Shown here one piece after another: positions 1 through 6,013 of a stretch of DNA of 6,577 nucleotides (position 1 is the first letter of the stretch; the number at the start of each line of letters is the position of its first letter). The stretch comes from an uncultured bacterium (lineage in GTDB: Bacteria; Pseudomonadota; Gammaproteobacteria; Burkholderiales; Burkholderiaceae_D). The notes beneath the pieces are model-generated. The model worked only from the letters and a program-made list of their open reading frames with translations, was not told the DNA's origin and did no database searches. Both the position numbers and the translations under genes were made by a program. The DNA lies in assembly GCA_903872555.1 (NCBI GenBank), contig CAIQLE010000144.1:1-6577 (forward strand). The letters are read 5' to 3'.

Positions 1-851
1 AGTGCCTTGGTAATGAGCAAATAGGTGTTGGCATCAAAGTATTCAGAAAATTTGTCGCCCTGATAGCGCAGATAGGATTCGATCTCGAAATCAATGCCAT
101 AACCAAACTGGTAATCATCACCACGCAGGTCACGGCCGAATTTTTCTGCCATATCGTCGTCAGACAAATACGTGATGTGTCCTATCATGCGTGCCACCCG
201 CAGGCCGCGCTTGGGCACCACGCCATGGGCGTAAAAATCACCGGCATGAAAATCAGGGTCGGTCAGTATGGCCTGACGCGCCACATCATTAAAGGCAATG
301 TTTTGTGCCGACAGTTTGGGCGTCGATGCAATTACCAGACAATGACTCACGCGCTGCGGATACAAAATGCTCCAGGCCATGGCCTGCATGCCGCCCAGTG
401 AGCCGCCCATCACCGCTGCCAGTTTTTCTATACCCAGCGCATCCAGCAGGCGCGCCTGCGCGTGAACCCAGTCTTCCACTGTCACGACCGGGAAGCTCGC
501 GCCATAGGGCTTGCCGGTGGCCGTGTTGATATCCATCGGACCGGTAGAGCCAAAGCAGGAGCCGGGATTATTCACGCCGATAACAAAGAAGCGATCGGTA
601 TCCAGTGGCTTGCCGGGGCCGACCATGTTGTCCCACCAGCCCGTGTTCTTAGGCTCCTCCGCATACACACCGGCCACATGATGGGAAGCATTCAGCGCAT
701 GGCACACCAGCACTGCATTGGAGCGGTCTGCATTCAGACGGCCATAGGTCTCATAGACCAGCGTGTAGTCAGACAGCACGGCGCCGCTCTGCAAAGGCAG
801 AGGGGCGGCAAAATGCATGGACTGCGGAGTAACAACACCGATGGATTTCAT
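1..851 (-). CDS. metX: Homoserine O-acyltransferase MetX (probably O-succinyltransferase), 3' end missing
   Basis: MetX acylates the hydroxyl of homoserine, the first committed step of methionine synthesis, in the cytoplasm. The start ATG is at 849-851 and 283 codons are visible before the window ends. The family is about 380 residues long, so roughly 100 C-terminal residues, including the catalytic Asp and His, lie outside. It has an alpha/beta-hydrolase fold: the nucleophile-elbow motif GGSLGGMQ spans residues 149-156, with Ser151 as the expected nucleophile. Other family blocks are [12 protein letters not shown] (50-61), [12 protein letters not shown] (94-105) and [20 protein letters not shown] (220-239). 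Beta- and gammaproteobacterial members of this family often use succinyl-CoA although they resemble acetyltransferases; the acyl donor cannot be settled from this fragment. No Shine-Dalgarno sequence precedes the ATG (the upstream bases read GCGATCTTTC), but the N-terminus [15 protein letters not shown] matches relatives I remember, which supports this start. The gene sits just behind a SAM-II-like riboswitch and a terminator. metW often follows metX in this group and may lie beyond the left edge. Confidence 0.96.
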   Translation of the reverse strand, partial: MKSIGVVTPQSMHFAAPLPLQSGAVLSDYTLVYETYGRLNADRSNAVLVCHALNASHHVAGVYAEEPKNTGWWDNMVGPGKPLDTDRFFVIGVNNPGSCFGSTGPMDINTATGKPYGASFPVVTVEDWVHAQARLLDALGIEKLAAVMGGSLGGMQAMAWSILYPQRVSHCLVIASTPKLSAQNIAFNDVARQAILTDPDFHAGDFYAHGVVPKRGLRVARMIGHITYLSDDDMAEKFGRDLRGDDYQFGYGIDFEIESYLRYQGDKFSEYFDANTYLLITKA

Positions 852-865
852 GAAAGATCGCAAAT

Positions 866-897
866 AAAAAAGCCCGAAAGCGCTGGCTGTCGGGCTT
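866..897 (-). terminator. Intrinsic terminator/attenuator in the metX leader
   Basis: On the minus strand, AAGCCCGA (897-890) pairs with TCGGGCTT (877-870) over 8 bp. An inner AGC/GCT stem (888-886 with 881-879) lies across one C/T mismatch, leaving a 4-base loop. The stem runs into an unbroken T tract (871-866). It ends about 15 bases before the metX start codon, so any transcript reaching metX, from its own promoter or from ptsI, must read through it. With the SAM-II-like aptamer just upstream, it is best read as the expression platform of an attenuator. It would also end read-through from the gshA-ptsI cluster. Confidence 0.88.
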
Positions 898-919
898 GAT
901 TCGTCATCGATTCGAGCTC

Positions 920-985
920 GCTTTAGCCGTATTTTTTAGGGAAACTCCCTGGCGCCCGCAAGCTAAGGTCAAATCGGCGCATGGG
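920..985 (-). ncRNA. SAM-II (SAM-alpha/metA) riboswitch aptamer, candidate
   Basis: Read on the minus strand, this element has the conserved blocks of SAM-II aptamers as I remember them: GATTTG (975-970), CC (968-967), GCTTGC (963-958) and GCTAAA (927-922). P1 forms between GCGCC (980-976) and GGCGC (956-952), with GATTTG directly inside it and one linker base (957) after GCTTGC. The H-type pseudoknot forms between TTAGC in loop 1 (966-962) and GCTAA (927-923), 5 perfect pairs. An A-rich TAAAAAATACG stretch joins P1 to the second pseudoknot strand, as in the family. An extra hairpin, AGGGA-GTT-TCCCT (950-938), sits just after P1 and makes this copy longer than the 52-base structural model I recall. 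SAM-II RNAs bind S-adenosylmethionine and repress methionine genes such as metX/metA. The position, between a promoter and a terminator in the metX leader, fits exactly. What is seen is the motif and pairing; ligand binding is inferred. Confidence 0.85.
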
Positions 986-988
986 CGA

Positions 989-1017
989 AGGATAACGAAC
1001 TCGGGCGCGAGCGTCAA
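989..1017 (-). promoter_or_regulatory. metX: Predicted sigma70-type promoter for metX
   Basis: On the minus strand, TTGACG (1017-1012, 5 of 6 matches to the -35 consensus) is followed after exactly 17 bases by TATCCT (994-989, 4 of 6 matches to the -10). A start 6-8 bases further on would fall near 983-981, immediately before the first P1 base of the riboswitch at 980. The transcript would then begin almost with the aptamer. That arrangement gives metX its own SAM-controlled transcript, independent of ptsI. Confidence 0.7.
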
Positions 1018-1043
1018 ACCTGTGATCTGGAACAGCTCAAGAT

Positions 1044-2795
1044 TCAAAGCAGGCTGAGACGGGCAACCGCTTCACTGATCGCTGCGGGCTCGAAGGTCTT
1101 GAGGATTTTTCTGGCCGCCGGCTCAAGTACTTTCAGATCACTGTTGAGGATTTCCTGTTTGACGGCCAGCAGCTGCGCCGGATGCATGGAAAATTCACGC
1201 AGGCCCAGACCCAGCAACAGACGGGTGAGCTTGGTATCGCCCGCCACCTCGCCGCAGACGGCCACAGGTATGCCCGCTTTCGCACCGGCCGAAATTGTCA
1301 TCGCCACTAATTGCAGCACGGCGGGGTGCAGGGGATTATATAAATGCGCGACTTCATGATCGACACGGTCAATCGCGAGTGTGTATTGAATCAGATCATT
1401 GGTGCCTATGGACAGAAAATCCATACGGTCGATGAACATGGGCAGCGTCAGTGCAGCTGCCGGTATTTCTATCATTGCGCCGATTTTGATATCGGCATCG
1501 AATTTTTTCTTTGCTTCGCGTAACTGCTGCTTGGCCTGCTCGATCATGGCCAGTGTCTGGTCGATCTCAAAGGCGTGCGCGAGCATGGGGATGAGCATAT
1601 GGATAGGTCCATAAGCCGATGCGCGCAGGATGGCGCGCAACTGGGTCAGGAACATTTGCGGCTCTGCCAGACAATAGCGAATGGCACGCAGACCCAGCGC
1701 CGGGTTGAGCGCCGTTTCTTCATCTTTGTCCAGTGGCTTGTCGGCACCGACATCCAGCGTTCTGATGGTGACAGGCCGGCCCTTCATCGCGAGCACGGCT
1801 TTGCGATATGACTCGAACTGCTCATCTTCCGAAGGCAGCTTATGACCCTGCCCTGTGCGCCCCATGAATAAAAATTCAGAGCGGAACAAACCGACGCCGA
1901 CCGCACCCGCATCGAGTGCACCCGAACAGTCTTCAGGCAATTCAATATTCGCCAGCAAATGAATGACTGTGCCATCACGTGTGATGGCCGGTGTTTTTTT
2001 CAGCTTGCCGAGTTTTTTTCTTTCGCGCAGCAGCTTGCTCTGGTTTTCGCGATACTGCTCCAGCACCAGCGGTGCGGGGTCAACGATGACAATGCCGGCA
2101 TCGCCATCGATGATGACCCAGTCATCTTCCTGTATCAGGGCAGAAGCATTCGACATACCAACCGCTGCCGGTATGTCGAGGCTGCGCGCAACAATCGCGG
2201 TATGTGAATTTTGTCCGCCCAGATCAGTGACAAAACCGACAAAGGCACGATCACGGAACTGCAGCATGTCGGCTGGCGAAATATCGTGCGCCACCACAAT
2301 CATCTGTGGCATCGCTTCATCAGGTTGGAAAATGACGGGCAAGGTACTGGCTGATCCGGTGAGGATTTTCAGTATACGTTCGCCGACCTGACGGATATCG
2401 TTCTTGCGTTCACGAAGGTAGGCATCTTCGATCTCATCGAATTGCGCTGAGAGTTCATCAATTTGCGTCAGCAGCGCCCATTCAGCGTTGTAGTGACGGC
2501 TGCGTATGATCTTGAGCGGATGCTCGGCAATAATGGGGTCGGCCAGAATGAGTGCATGCACATCGATGAATGCGGCCAGCTCACTCGGCGCATCGGCCGG
2601 CAAATCACGCCGCACGGCCTGTAATTCCTGATTGACGGTGGCAATCGCATTCGACAGACGCTGCGCTTCGGCTTCCACTTTCTCTTCGGCCACCAGATAG
2701 TGCTTGACGTCGCGTGCTGCGGGCTTGAGCAGATGCGCCCGCCCTATCGCTATGCCACGCGAGACAGGTATGCCATGAAGGGAGAAGGAAGCCAT
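1044..2795 (-). CDS. ptsI: PTS Enzyme I (phosphoenolpyruvate-protein phosphotransferase)
   Basis: Enzyme I takes the phosphoryl group from phosphoenolpyruvate onto a histidine and passes it to HPr, starting the PTS phosphorelay in the cytoplasm. The 583 residues are close to the E. coli length of 575. The N-terminal half carries the helical HPr-binding region and the swivelling phosphohistidine domain, with active His198 in GGQNSHTAIVAR (193-204). The C-terminal PEP-binding TIM barrel shows GVGLFRSEFLFM (300-311), RTLDVGADKP (345-354), LGLRAIR (367-373), MIEIPAA (441-447), SIGTNDLIQYTLA (462-474) and the proton-donor Cys514 in VAVCGEVAGD (511-520). The start ATG (2793-2795) follows the ptsH stop after 13 bases and has no clear Shine-Dalgarno sequence, so translation may be coupled to ptsH. 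It is the last gene of the gshA-gshB-EIIA-ptsH-ptsI cluster. Its stop is TGA, with no terminator until the metX leader. All catalytic residues are present. Confidence 0.97.
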   Translation of the reverse strand: MASFSLHGIPVSRGIAIGRAHLLKPAARDVKHYLVAEEKVEAEAQRLSNAIATVNQELQAVRRDLPADAPSELAAFIDVHALILADPIIAEHPLKIIRSRHYNAEWALLTQIDELSAQFDEIEDAYLRERKNDIRQVGERILKILTGSASTLPVIFQPDEAMPQMIVVAHDISPADMLQFRDRAFVGFVTDLGGQNSHTAIVARSLDIPAAVGMSNASALIQEDDWVIIDGDAGIVIVDPAPLVLEQYRENQSKLLRERKKLGKLKKTPAITRDGTVIHLLANIELPEDCSGALDAGAVGVGLFRSEFLFMGRTGQGHKLPSEDEQFESYRKAVLAMKGRPVTIRTLDVGADKPLDKDEETALNPALGLRAIRYCLAEPQMFLTQLRAILRASAYGPIHMLIPMLAHAFEIDQTLAMIEQAKQQLREAKKKFDADIKIGAMIEIPAAALTLPMFIDRMDFLSIGTNDLIQYTLAIDRVDHEVAHLYNPLHPAVLQLVAMTISAGAKAGIPVAVCGEVAGDTKLTRLLLGLGLREFSMHPAQLLAVKQEILNSDLKVLEPAARKILKTFEPAAISEAVARLSLL

Positions 2796-2808
2796 GCGCT
2801 AGGTGCTC

Positions 2809-3078
2809 TTATTCGCTTTCGCCAAAACGCGCTTCGATCAGCTGCACCAGCGCGTCGAAACAGGCCTGTTCATCCGGACCTTCTGATTCAAGTGTGACGG
2901 TGGAGCCTTTGCCGGCCGCCAGCATCATCACGCCCATGATGGATTTGGCATTCACGCGCCGCTGGTTGCGGGTCATCCAGACCTCGCTCTGAAATTTGGC
3001 AGCCAATTGGGTCAGCTTGGCCGAAGCGCGCGCATGCAGCCCGAGCTTATTGATGATTTCTATGTCTCTGCTGATCAT
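2809..3078 (-). CDS. ptsH: Phosphocarrier protein HPr
   Basis: HPr relays phosphoryl groups from Enzyme I to EIIA proteins. The protein has 89 residues, the usual size. The active site GLHARASAKL (13-22) contains His15 and the supporting Arg17. A second conserved block, NAKSIMGVMMLAAGKG (43-58), holds Ser46, the residue phosphorylated by HPr kinase/phosphorylase in Gram-positives and in many alpha- and betaproteobacteria. This suggests, but does not prove, that an hprK exists elsewhere in the genome. The ATG (3076-3078) lies 19 bases after the EIIA stop, with only a weak purine stretch (AAGAACAG) upstream. The gene stops 13 bases before ptsI. It could be called NPr, but pairing with a full-length Enzyme I of PtsI type and a mannose-class EIIA favours HPr. 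Confidence 0.96.
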   Translation of the reverse strand: MISRDIEIINKLGLHARASAKLTQLAAKFQSEVWMTRNQRRVNAKSIMGVMMLAAGKGSTVTLESEGPDEQACFDALVQLIEARFGESE

Positions 3079-3097
3079 GAGCTGTTCTTGTTATAGG

Positions 3098-3505
3098 TTA
3101 ATTGGGAGAGAGCTTGACGCGACGGTCGACCCGGCAGGCTCCATTCTGTCCGCCGGCCAACGCCATCTCTACCGTCACATCCAGCGTGTCATGACGATAG
3201 GTGATGGCACGCAGCAGCATGGGCAGGCTGATGCCGGCTATGACTTCGATCTGTCCCGGCGCGCACAAAGGCAGCGTGCAGTTCGAGGGCGTGCCGCCCA
3301 TCACATCGGTAATCACCAGAACACCCGAGCCGTCATCGATACGCTCTATGGCTTCACAGGCCAGGCGTTGTACCTCTTCGGTATTCTGGTCGGCCATCAC
3401 ATCAATGGCTTCGAGTCGCTCAGGCGGGCCGCGGAATACATGCGAAGCCGCTTCGAGGAAAGCTTTCCCCAAAGGCGCATGTGTCAAAAGTAGTATGCCG
3501 ACCAT
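3098..3505 (-). CDS. PTS EIIA component, mannose (EIIA-Man) family
   Basis: This 135-residue protein is a stand-alone EIIA of the mannose class, which accepts phosphate from phospho-HPr. The family start is clear: MVGILLLTH puts the phosphorylated histidine at His9 (His10 in E. coli ManX), and Asp67 in ITDVMGGTPSN (65-75) matches the conserved Asp of the active site. In E. coli the same domain is fused to EIIB; here it is a single domain, and no EIIB, EIIC or EIID is present in the window. It therefore probably works as a regulatory phospho-acceptor, in the way known for incomplete PTS systems of alpha- and betaproteobacteria. Its regulatory target cannot be read from the sequence. The ATG (3503-3505) comes 18 bases after the gshB stop and lacks a recognisable Shine-Dalgarno sequence. 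The last ~15 residues, rich in basic residues, are not diagnostic. It is often annotated in databases as a fructose IIA subunit, which the motif does not support. Confidence 0.93.
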   Translation of the reverse strand: MVGILLLTHAPLGKAFLEAASHVFRGPPERLEAIDVMADQNTEEVQRLACEAIERIDDGSGVLVITDVMGGTPSNCTLPLCAPGQIEVIAGISLPMLLRAITYRHDTLDVTVEMALAGGQNGACRVDRRVKLSPN

Positions 3506-3523
3506 AGCGATCAGTACAAATGA

Positions 3524-4462
3524 TTACTGCCGTTGTTCAAGAGCGTCAATGAACATCGCCGCCACTTTGAAACCGGTTTGCTGCTCGATTTCCTGAAAAC
3601 AGGTGGGGCTGGTGACATTGATCTCGGTAAGGTAATTCCCTATCACATCCAATCCTACCAGTAACAAGCCACGTTCCAGCAAAATTGGCGCAAGCGTTTC
3701 TCCGATTTCTTTTTCACGCGCCGAGATCGGCATGGCGACACCTTTGCCGCCAGCGGCCAGATTGCCCCGCACTTCACCGCCCTGAGGTATGCGCGCCAGG
3801 CAATAAGGCACGACCTTGCCACCGATCAGCAGGACGCGACGGTCGCCTTCACTGATCTCGGGAATAAAGCGCTGAACCATGATGGTACGGGCACCATCAT
3901 GCGTGAGCATTTCAATGATGGAGCCCAGATTCATACCGTCAGCGCTGACACGGAAAATACCCGCTCCACCCATGCCATCAAGCGGCTTGAGGATGATGTC
4001 TTTGTGCTGTGCATGAAAAGCGCGTACAGCATCGGCATCACTGGTGACCAGTGTGGGCGCGATAAATTGCGTAAAGCCGGTGATGGCGAGTTTTTCATTG
4101 TGGCTGCGTATCGCGCCAGGACGGTTCATCACGCGTGCGCCCTGCTTCTCGGCCAGCTCCAGCAAATAGGTGGCGTAGATGTATTCCATATTGAAGGGCG
4201 GATCGCTGCGCTCGACCACCACATCAAAGGCTGACAGGGAAGTCAGCTCAGGTGCGGACTGGCGATACCAGTCCGGCGTTTCGCCTGTCAGGGTGACGCG
4301 CGTTACTTTCGCCATCACATTCTGCCCGTCAAACAGCATGTCGGCATGGCCAAAGGCATAAACCTCGTGGCCACGCGCAGCGGCTTCGCGCATCATCGCG
4401 TAGGTGGAGTCCTTGGCAATCTTGAAGCCGGACAGCGGGTCGGCAGCGAAGGCGATTTTCAT
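3524..4462 (-). CDS. gshB: Glutathione synthetase
   Basis: GshB joins gamma-glutamylcysteine and glycine using ATP, the second step of glutathione synthesis, in the cytoplasm. The 312 residues match the bacterial family (316 in E. coli). The N-terminal domain begins MKIAFAADPLSGFKIAKDST and contains NRPGAIRSHNEKLAITGF (113-130). The ATP-grasp part shows KPLDGMGGAGIFR (159-171), VQRFIPEISEGDRRVLL (196-212), the glycine-rich RGNLAAGGKG (232-241) and the metal- and substrate-binding EINVTSPTCFQEIEQQTGF (280-298). The ATG (4460-4462) has a Shine-Dalgarno AGGA at 4471-4468, five bases upstream. It lies 35 bases after the gshA stop, so the two glutathione genes are almost certainly co-transcribed and made together. 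No motif looks degraded. Confidence 0.97.
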   Translation of the reverse strand: MKIAFAADPLSGFKIAKDSTYAMMREAAARGHEVYAFGHADMLFDGQNVMAKVTRVTLTGETPDWYRQSAPELTSLSAFDVVVERSDPPFNMEYIYATYLLELAEKQGARVMNRPGAIRSHNEKLAITGFTQFIAPTLVTSDADAVRAFHAQHKDIILKPLDGMGGAGIFRVSADGMNLGSIIEMLTHDGARTIMVQRFIPEISEGDRRVLLIGGKVVPYCLARIPQGGEVRGNLAAGGKGVAMPISAREKEIGETLAPILLERGLLLVGLDVIGNYLTEINVTSPTCFQEIEQQTGFKVAAMFIDALEQRQ

Positions 4463-4497
4463 GCAGTTCCTATCTTGGTTTGGCGATGCTGCTGAGA

Positions 4498-5796
4498 TTA
4501 GTACTCTTCCGGATTCGGATCAGTCTTCTCAATTTCCAGCGATGCGGCCAGCAAGGCAAGCCGCGCCACCACACCGTACATATAAAAACGGTTCGGCGCC
4601 GCGGTCCCCGGCTTGGCAGCCAGATCGGGCAGGGCGTGCTGCTGTGCAAACGCCAGCGGCACGAAATGCGCACCGGGTGAATTCAGATTCTCATCCACAC
4701 CGCGCTCTGCATGCACACGATAGAAACCGCCGACGACATAGCGATCGATCATATACACCACCGGTTCAGCCACGGCATCATTGATGTGCTCGAAGGTATG
4801 CACGCCTTCCTGCAGGATCACGTCCGACACTTCCATGCCTTCTTTGATGACCGACATTTTGTTGCGCTGCTTGCGGTTCAGATCTTTCACTTCACTCGCG
4901 TCGCGCACCGTCATGATGCCCATGCCATAGGTGCCGGCATCAGCCTTCACGATCACGAAGGGCGTTTCTTTGATGCCGTACTCTTTGTATTTTTTGCGTA
5001 TCTTGGTGAGCAGCATATCCACATTGGTCGCCAGACATTCTTCGCCGGTACGCTCGTGGAAATTGATGCCTGTGCACTTGGCAAAATAAGGATTGACCAT
5101 CCAGGGATCGACATCGATCAGCTTGGCAAATTTTTTCGCCACTTCGTCGTAGGCGGCGAAGTGATTGGTCTTGCGGCGCACGGCCCAACCTGCATGCAGC
5201 GGTGGCAGCAGAGTCTGTTCATTCAGGCCTTCCAGAATGCCGGGAATGCCGGCCGACAGATCGTTATTGAGCAGTATGGTGCAGGGGTCGAAATTCTTCA
5301 GGCCCAGACGGCGGCCATTGGCCGAGCGCTCCAGCGGCTCCACGGTCAGGCTGCTGCCATCGGGCAGATCCAGCACGGTCGGCTCCTTGACCTCGTCTGA
5401 CAGACTGCCCAGACGCACATTCAGTCCGGTCTGACGGAAGATCTGGATCAGGCGGGCGACGTTTTGCAGATAGAACGTATTGCGGGTGTGTTTTTCAGGG
5501 ATCAGCAACAGATTCTTAGCATCCGGGCAATATTTTTCTATGGCTGCCATGGCCGCCTGCACTGCCAGCGGCAGCATCTCGGGCGCGAGATTGTTGAAGC
5601 CGCCCGGAAATAGGTTGGTATCCACCGGTGCCAGCTTGAAGCCGGAATTGCGTAAATCTACCGAACAGTAAAACGGCGGCGTGTGCTCTTGCCATTCCAG
5701 ACGGAACCAGCGCTCTATCGCGGGTGTGGCGTCGAGAATTTTTTTCTCGAGTTCGAGCAGTGGGCCATTCAAGGCGGTGACGAGATGGGGAACCAT
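4498..5796 (-). CDS. gshA: Glutamate-cysteine ligase, Acidithiobacillus/betaproteobacterial type
   Basis: This enzyme joins glutamate and cysteine with ATP, the first and usually rate-limiting step of glutathione synthesis. At 432 residues it belongs to the GshA family of Acidithiobacillus ferrooxidans and betaproteobacteria (Pfam GshA, TIGR02049 as I recall), which does not look like E. coli GshA in sequence. Conserved-looking stretches are KLAPVDTNLFPGGFNNL (54-70), LLIPEKHTRNTFYLQNV (97-113), VIVKADAGTYGMGIMTV (281-297, resembling an ATP-grasp phosphate loop), QEGVHTFE (329-336), VGGFYRVH (355-362) and NLNSPGAHFVPL (370-381). The ATG (5794-5796) has a good Shine-Dalgarno GAGG at 5807-5804, seven bases upstream, the clearest in the cluster. 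It is the first gene of the gshA-ptsI cluster. The assignment rests on recognition of the family, and the neighbouring gshB supports it. Confidence 0.94.
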   Translation of the reverse strand: MVPHLVTALNGPLLELEKKILDATPAIERWFRLEWQEHTPPFYCSVDLRNSGFKLAPVDTNLFPGGFNNLAPEMLPLAVQAAMAAIEKYCPDAKNLLLIPEKHTRNTFYLQNVARLIQIFRQTGLNVRLGSLSDEVKEPTVLDLPDGSSLTVEPLERSANGRRLGLKNFDPCTILLNNDLSAGIPGILEGLNEQTLLPPLHAGWAVRRKTNHFAAYDEVAKKFAKLIDVDPWMVNPYFAKCTGINFHERTGEECLATNVDMLLTKIRKKYKEYGIKETPFVIVKADAGTYGMGIMTVRDASEVKDLNRKQRNKMSVIKEGMEVSDVILQEGVHTFEHINDAVAEPVVYMIDRYVVGGFYRVHAERGVDENLNSPGAHFVPLAFAQQHALPDLAAKPGTAAPNRFYMYGVVARLALLAASLEIEKTDPNPEEY

Positions 5797-5803
5797 GGGA
5801 ATA

Positions 5804-5807
5804 CCTC
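5804..5807 (-). promoter_or_regulatory. gshA: Ribosome binding site of gshA
   Basis: GAGG on the minus strand lies seven bases before the gshA ATG. It supports that start and is the strongest ribosome binding site in the cluster; the inner PTS genes have weak or no visible ones. Confidence 0.7.
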
Positions 5808-5840
5808 AGAAAAATCGGTGATGCGACGCGCAAGGGGCTT

Positions 5841-5865
5841 GATTCTAACGGAATCGGCGCATTCC
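5841..5865. promoter_or_regulatory. Overlapping inverted repeats with a possible -10 box upstream of gshA
   Basis: Two imperfectly nested inverted repeats share one arm: GATTC (5841-5845) with GAATC (5851-5855), and GGAAT (5850-5854) with ATTCC (5861-5865). On the minus strand the left one overlaps TAGAAT (5847-5842), a 5-of-6 match to a sigma70 -10 box. No convincing -35 lies 16-18 bases before it. A transcript starting near 5835 would have a leader of about 40 bases before gshA. This may be a repressor- or activator-controlled promoter for the gshA-ptsI cluster, but the call is tentative. Confidence 0.35.
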
Positions 5866-5938
5866 GCCCTGAGTCACTGTTTATCGCGCTGTTTGCTGGT
5901 ATCTGAGGCCGGCGCTGCGAAATGAAAGAGCATCAAGC

Positions 5939-5968
5939 AAAAAAAAAGCGCCTCCCGGGGGAGGCGCT
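5939..5968 (-). terminator. Strong intrinsic terminator after amtB
   Basis: On the minus strand AGCGCCTCCC (5968-5959) pairs with GGGAGGCGCT (5956-5947) around a 2-base turn; counting 9 pairs with a 4-base loop is more realistic. Nine T residues (5947-5939) follow, the first of them paired in the stem. It lies 46 bases after the amtB stop and separates amtB from the gshA cluster. Read on the plus strand there is no T tract, so it acts in one direction. Confidence 0.93.
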
Positions 5969-5971
5969 ACT

Positions 5972-5990
5972 GGCCCGGTGCGAACGGGCC
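5972..5990 (-). other. Second hairpin just upstream of the amtB terminator
   Basis: GGCCCG (5972-5977) and CGGGCC (5985-5990) form a 6-bp GC-only stem around a 7-base loop. It lies three bases before the terminator stem in the direction of amtB transcription and has no T tract of its own on that strand. It may protect the 3' end of the mRNA or assist termination. Confidence 0.6.
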
Positions 5991-6013
5991 TTACTGCGGA
6001 GGAGACGCTTAGA

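Noticed and set aside
866..897. Reading the hairpin before metX simply as the ptsI terminator
   Set aside because: It lies about 150 bases past ptsI, downstream of a separate promoter and a SAM-II-like aptamer, and right before metX. Attenuation explains the position better, although it can serve both roles.
462..899. A 145-codon open frame on the plus strand opposite metX
   Set aside because: It is antisense to conserved MetX sequence, ends inside the metX leader hairpin and shows no family features.
920..985. SAM-I, SAH or cobalamin riboswitch for the metX leader
   Set aside because: None of the conserved cores I know for those classes is visible. The blocks and H-type pseudoknot fit SAM-II instead. 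SAM-V shares the core and is not fully excluded.
1020..1035. CTGT-N8-ACAG inverted repeat after ptsI as a terminator or operator
   Set aside because: Only four base pairs with a long spacer and no T tract. Such repeats are expected by chance.
2996..3493. A 165-codon open frame on the plus strand opposite ptsH and the EIIA gene
   Set aside because: It spans two real genes on the other strand, including their catalytic motifs. Its composition looks like a reverse-strand shadow.
4711..5400. A 229-codon open frame on the plus strand opposite gshA
   Set aside because: It is unusually His/Ile-rich with no recognisable domain, and is fully antisense to a clear GshA with conserved motifs. It is a shadow frame produced by GC-rich codon use.
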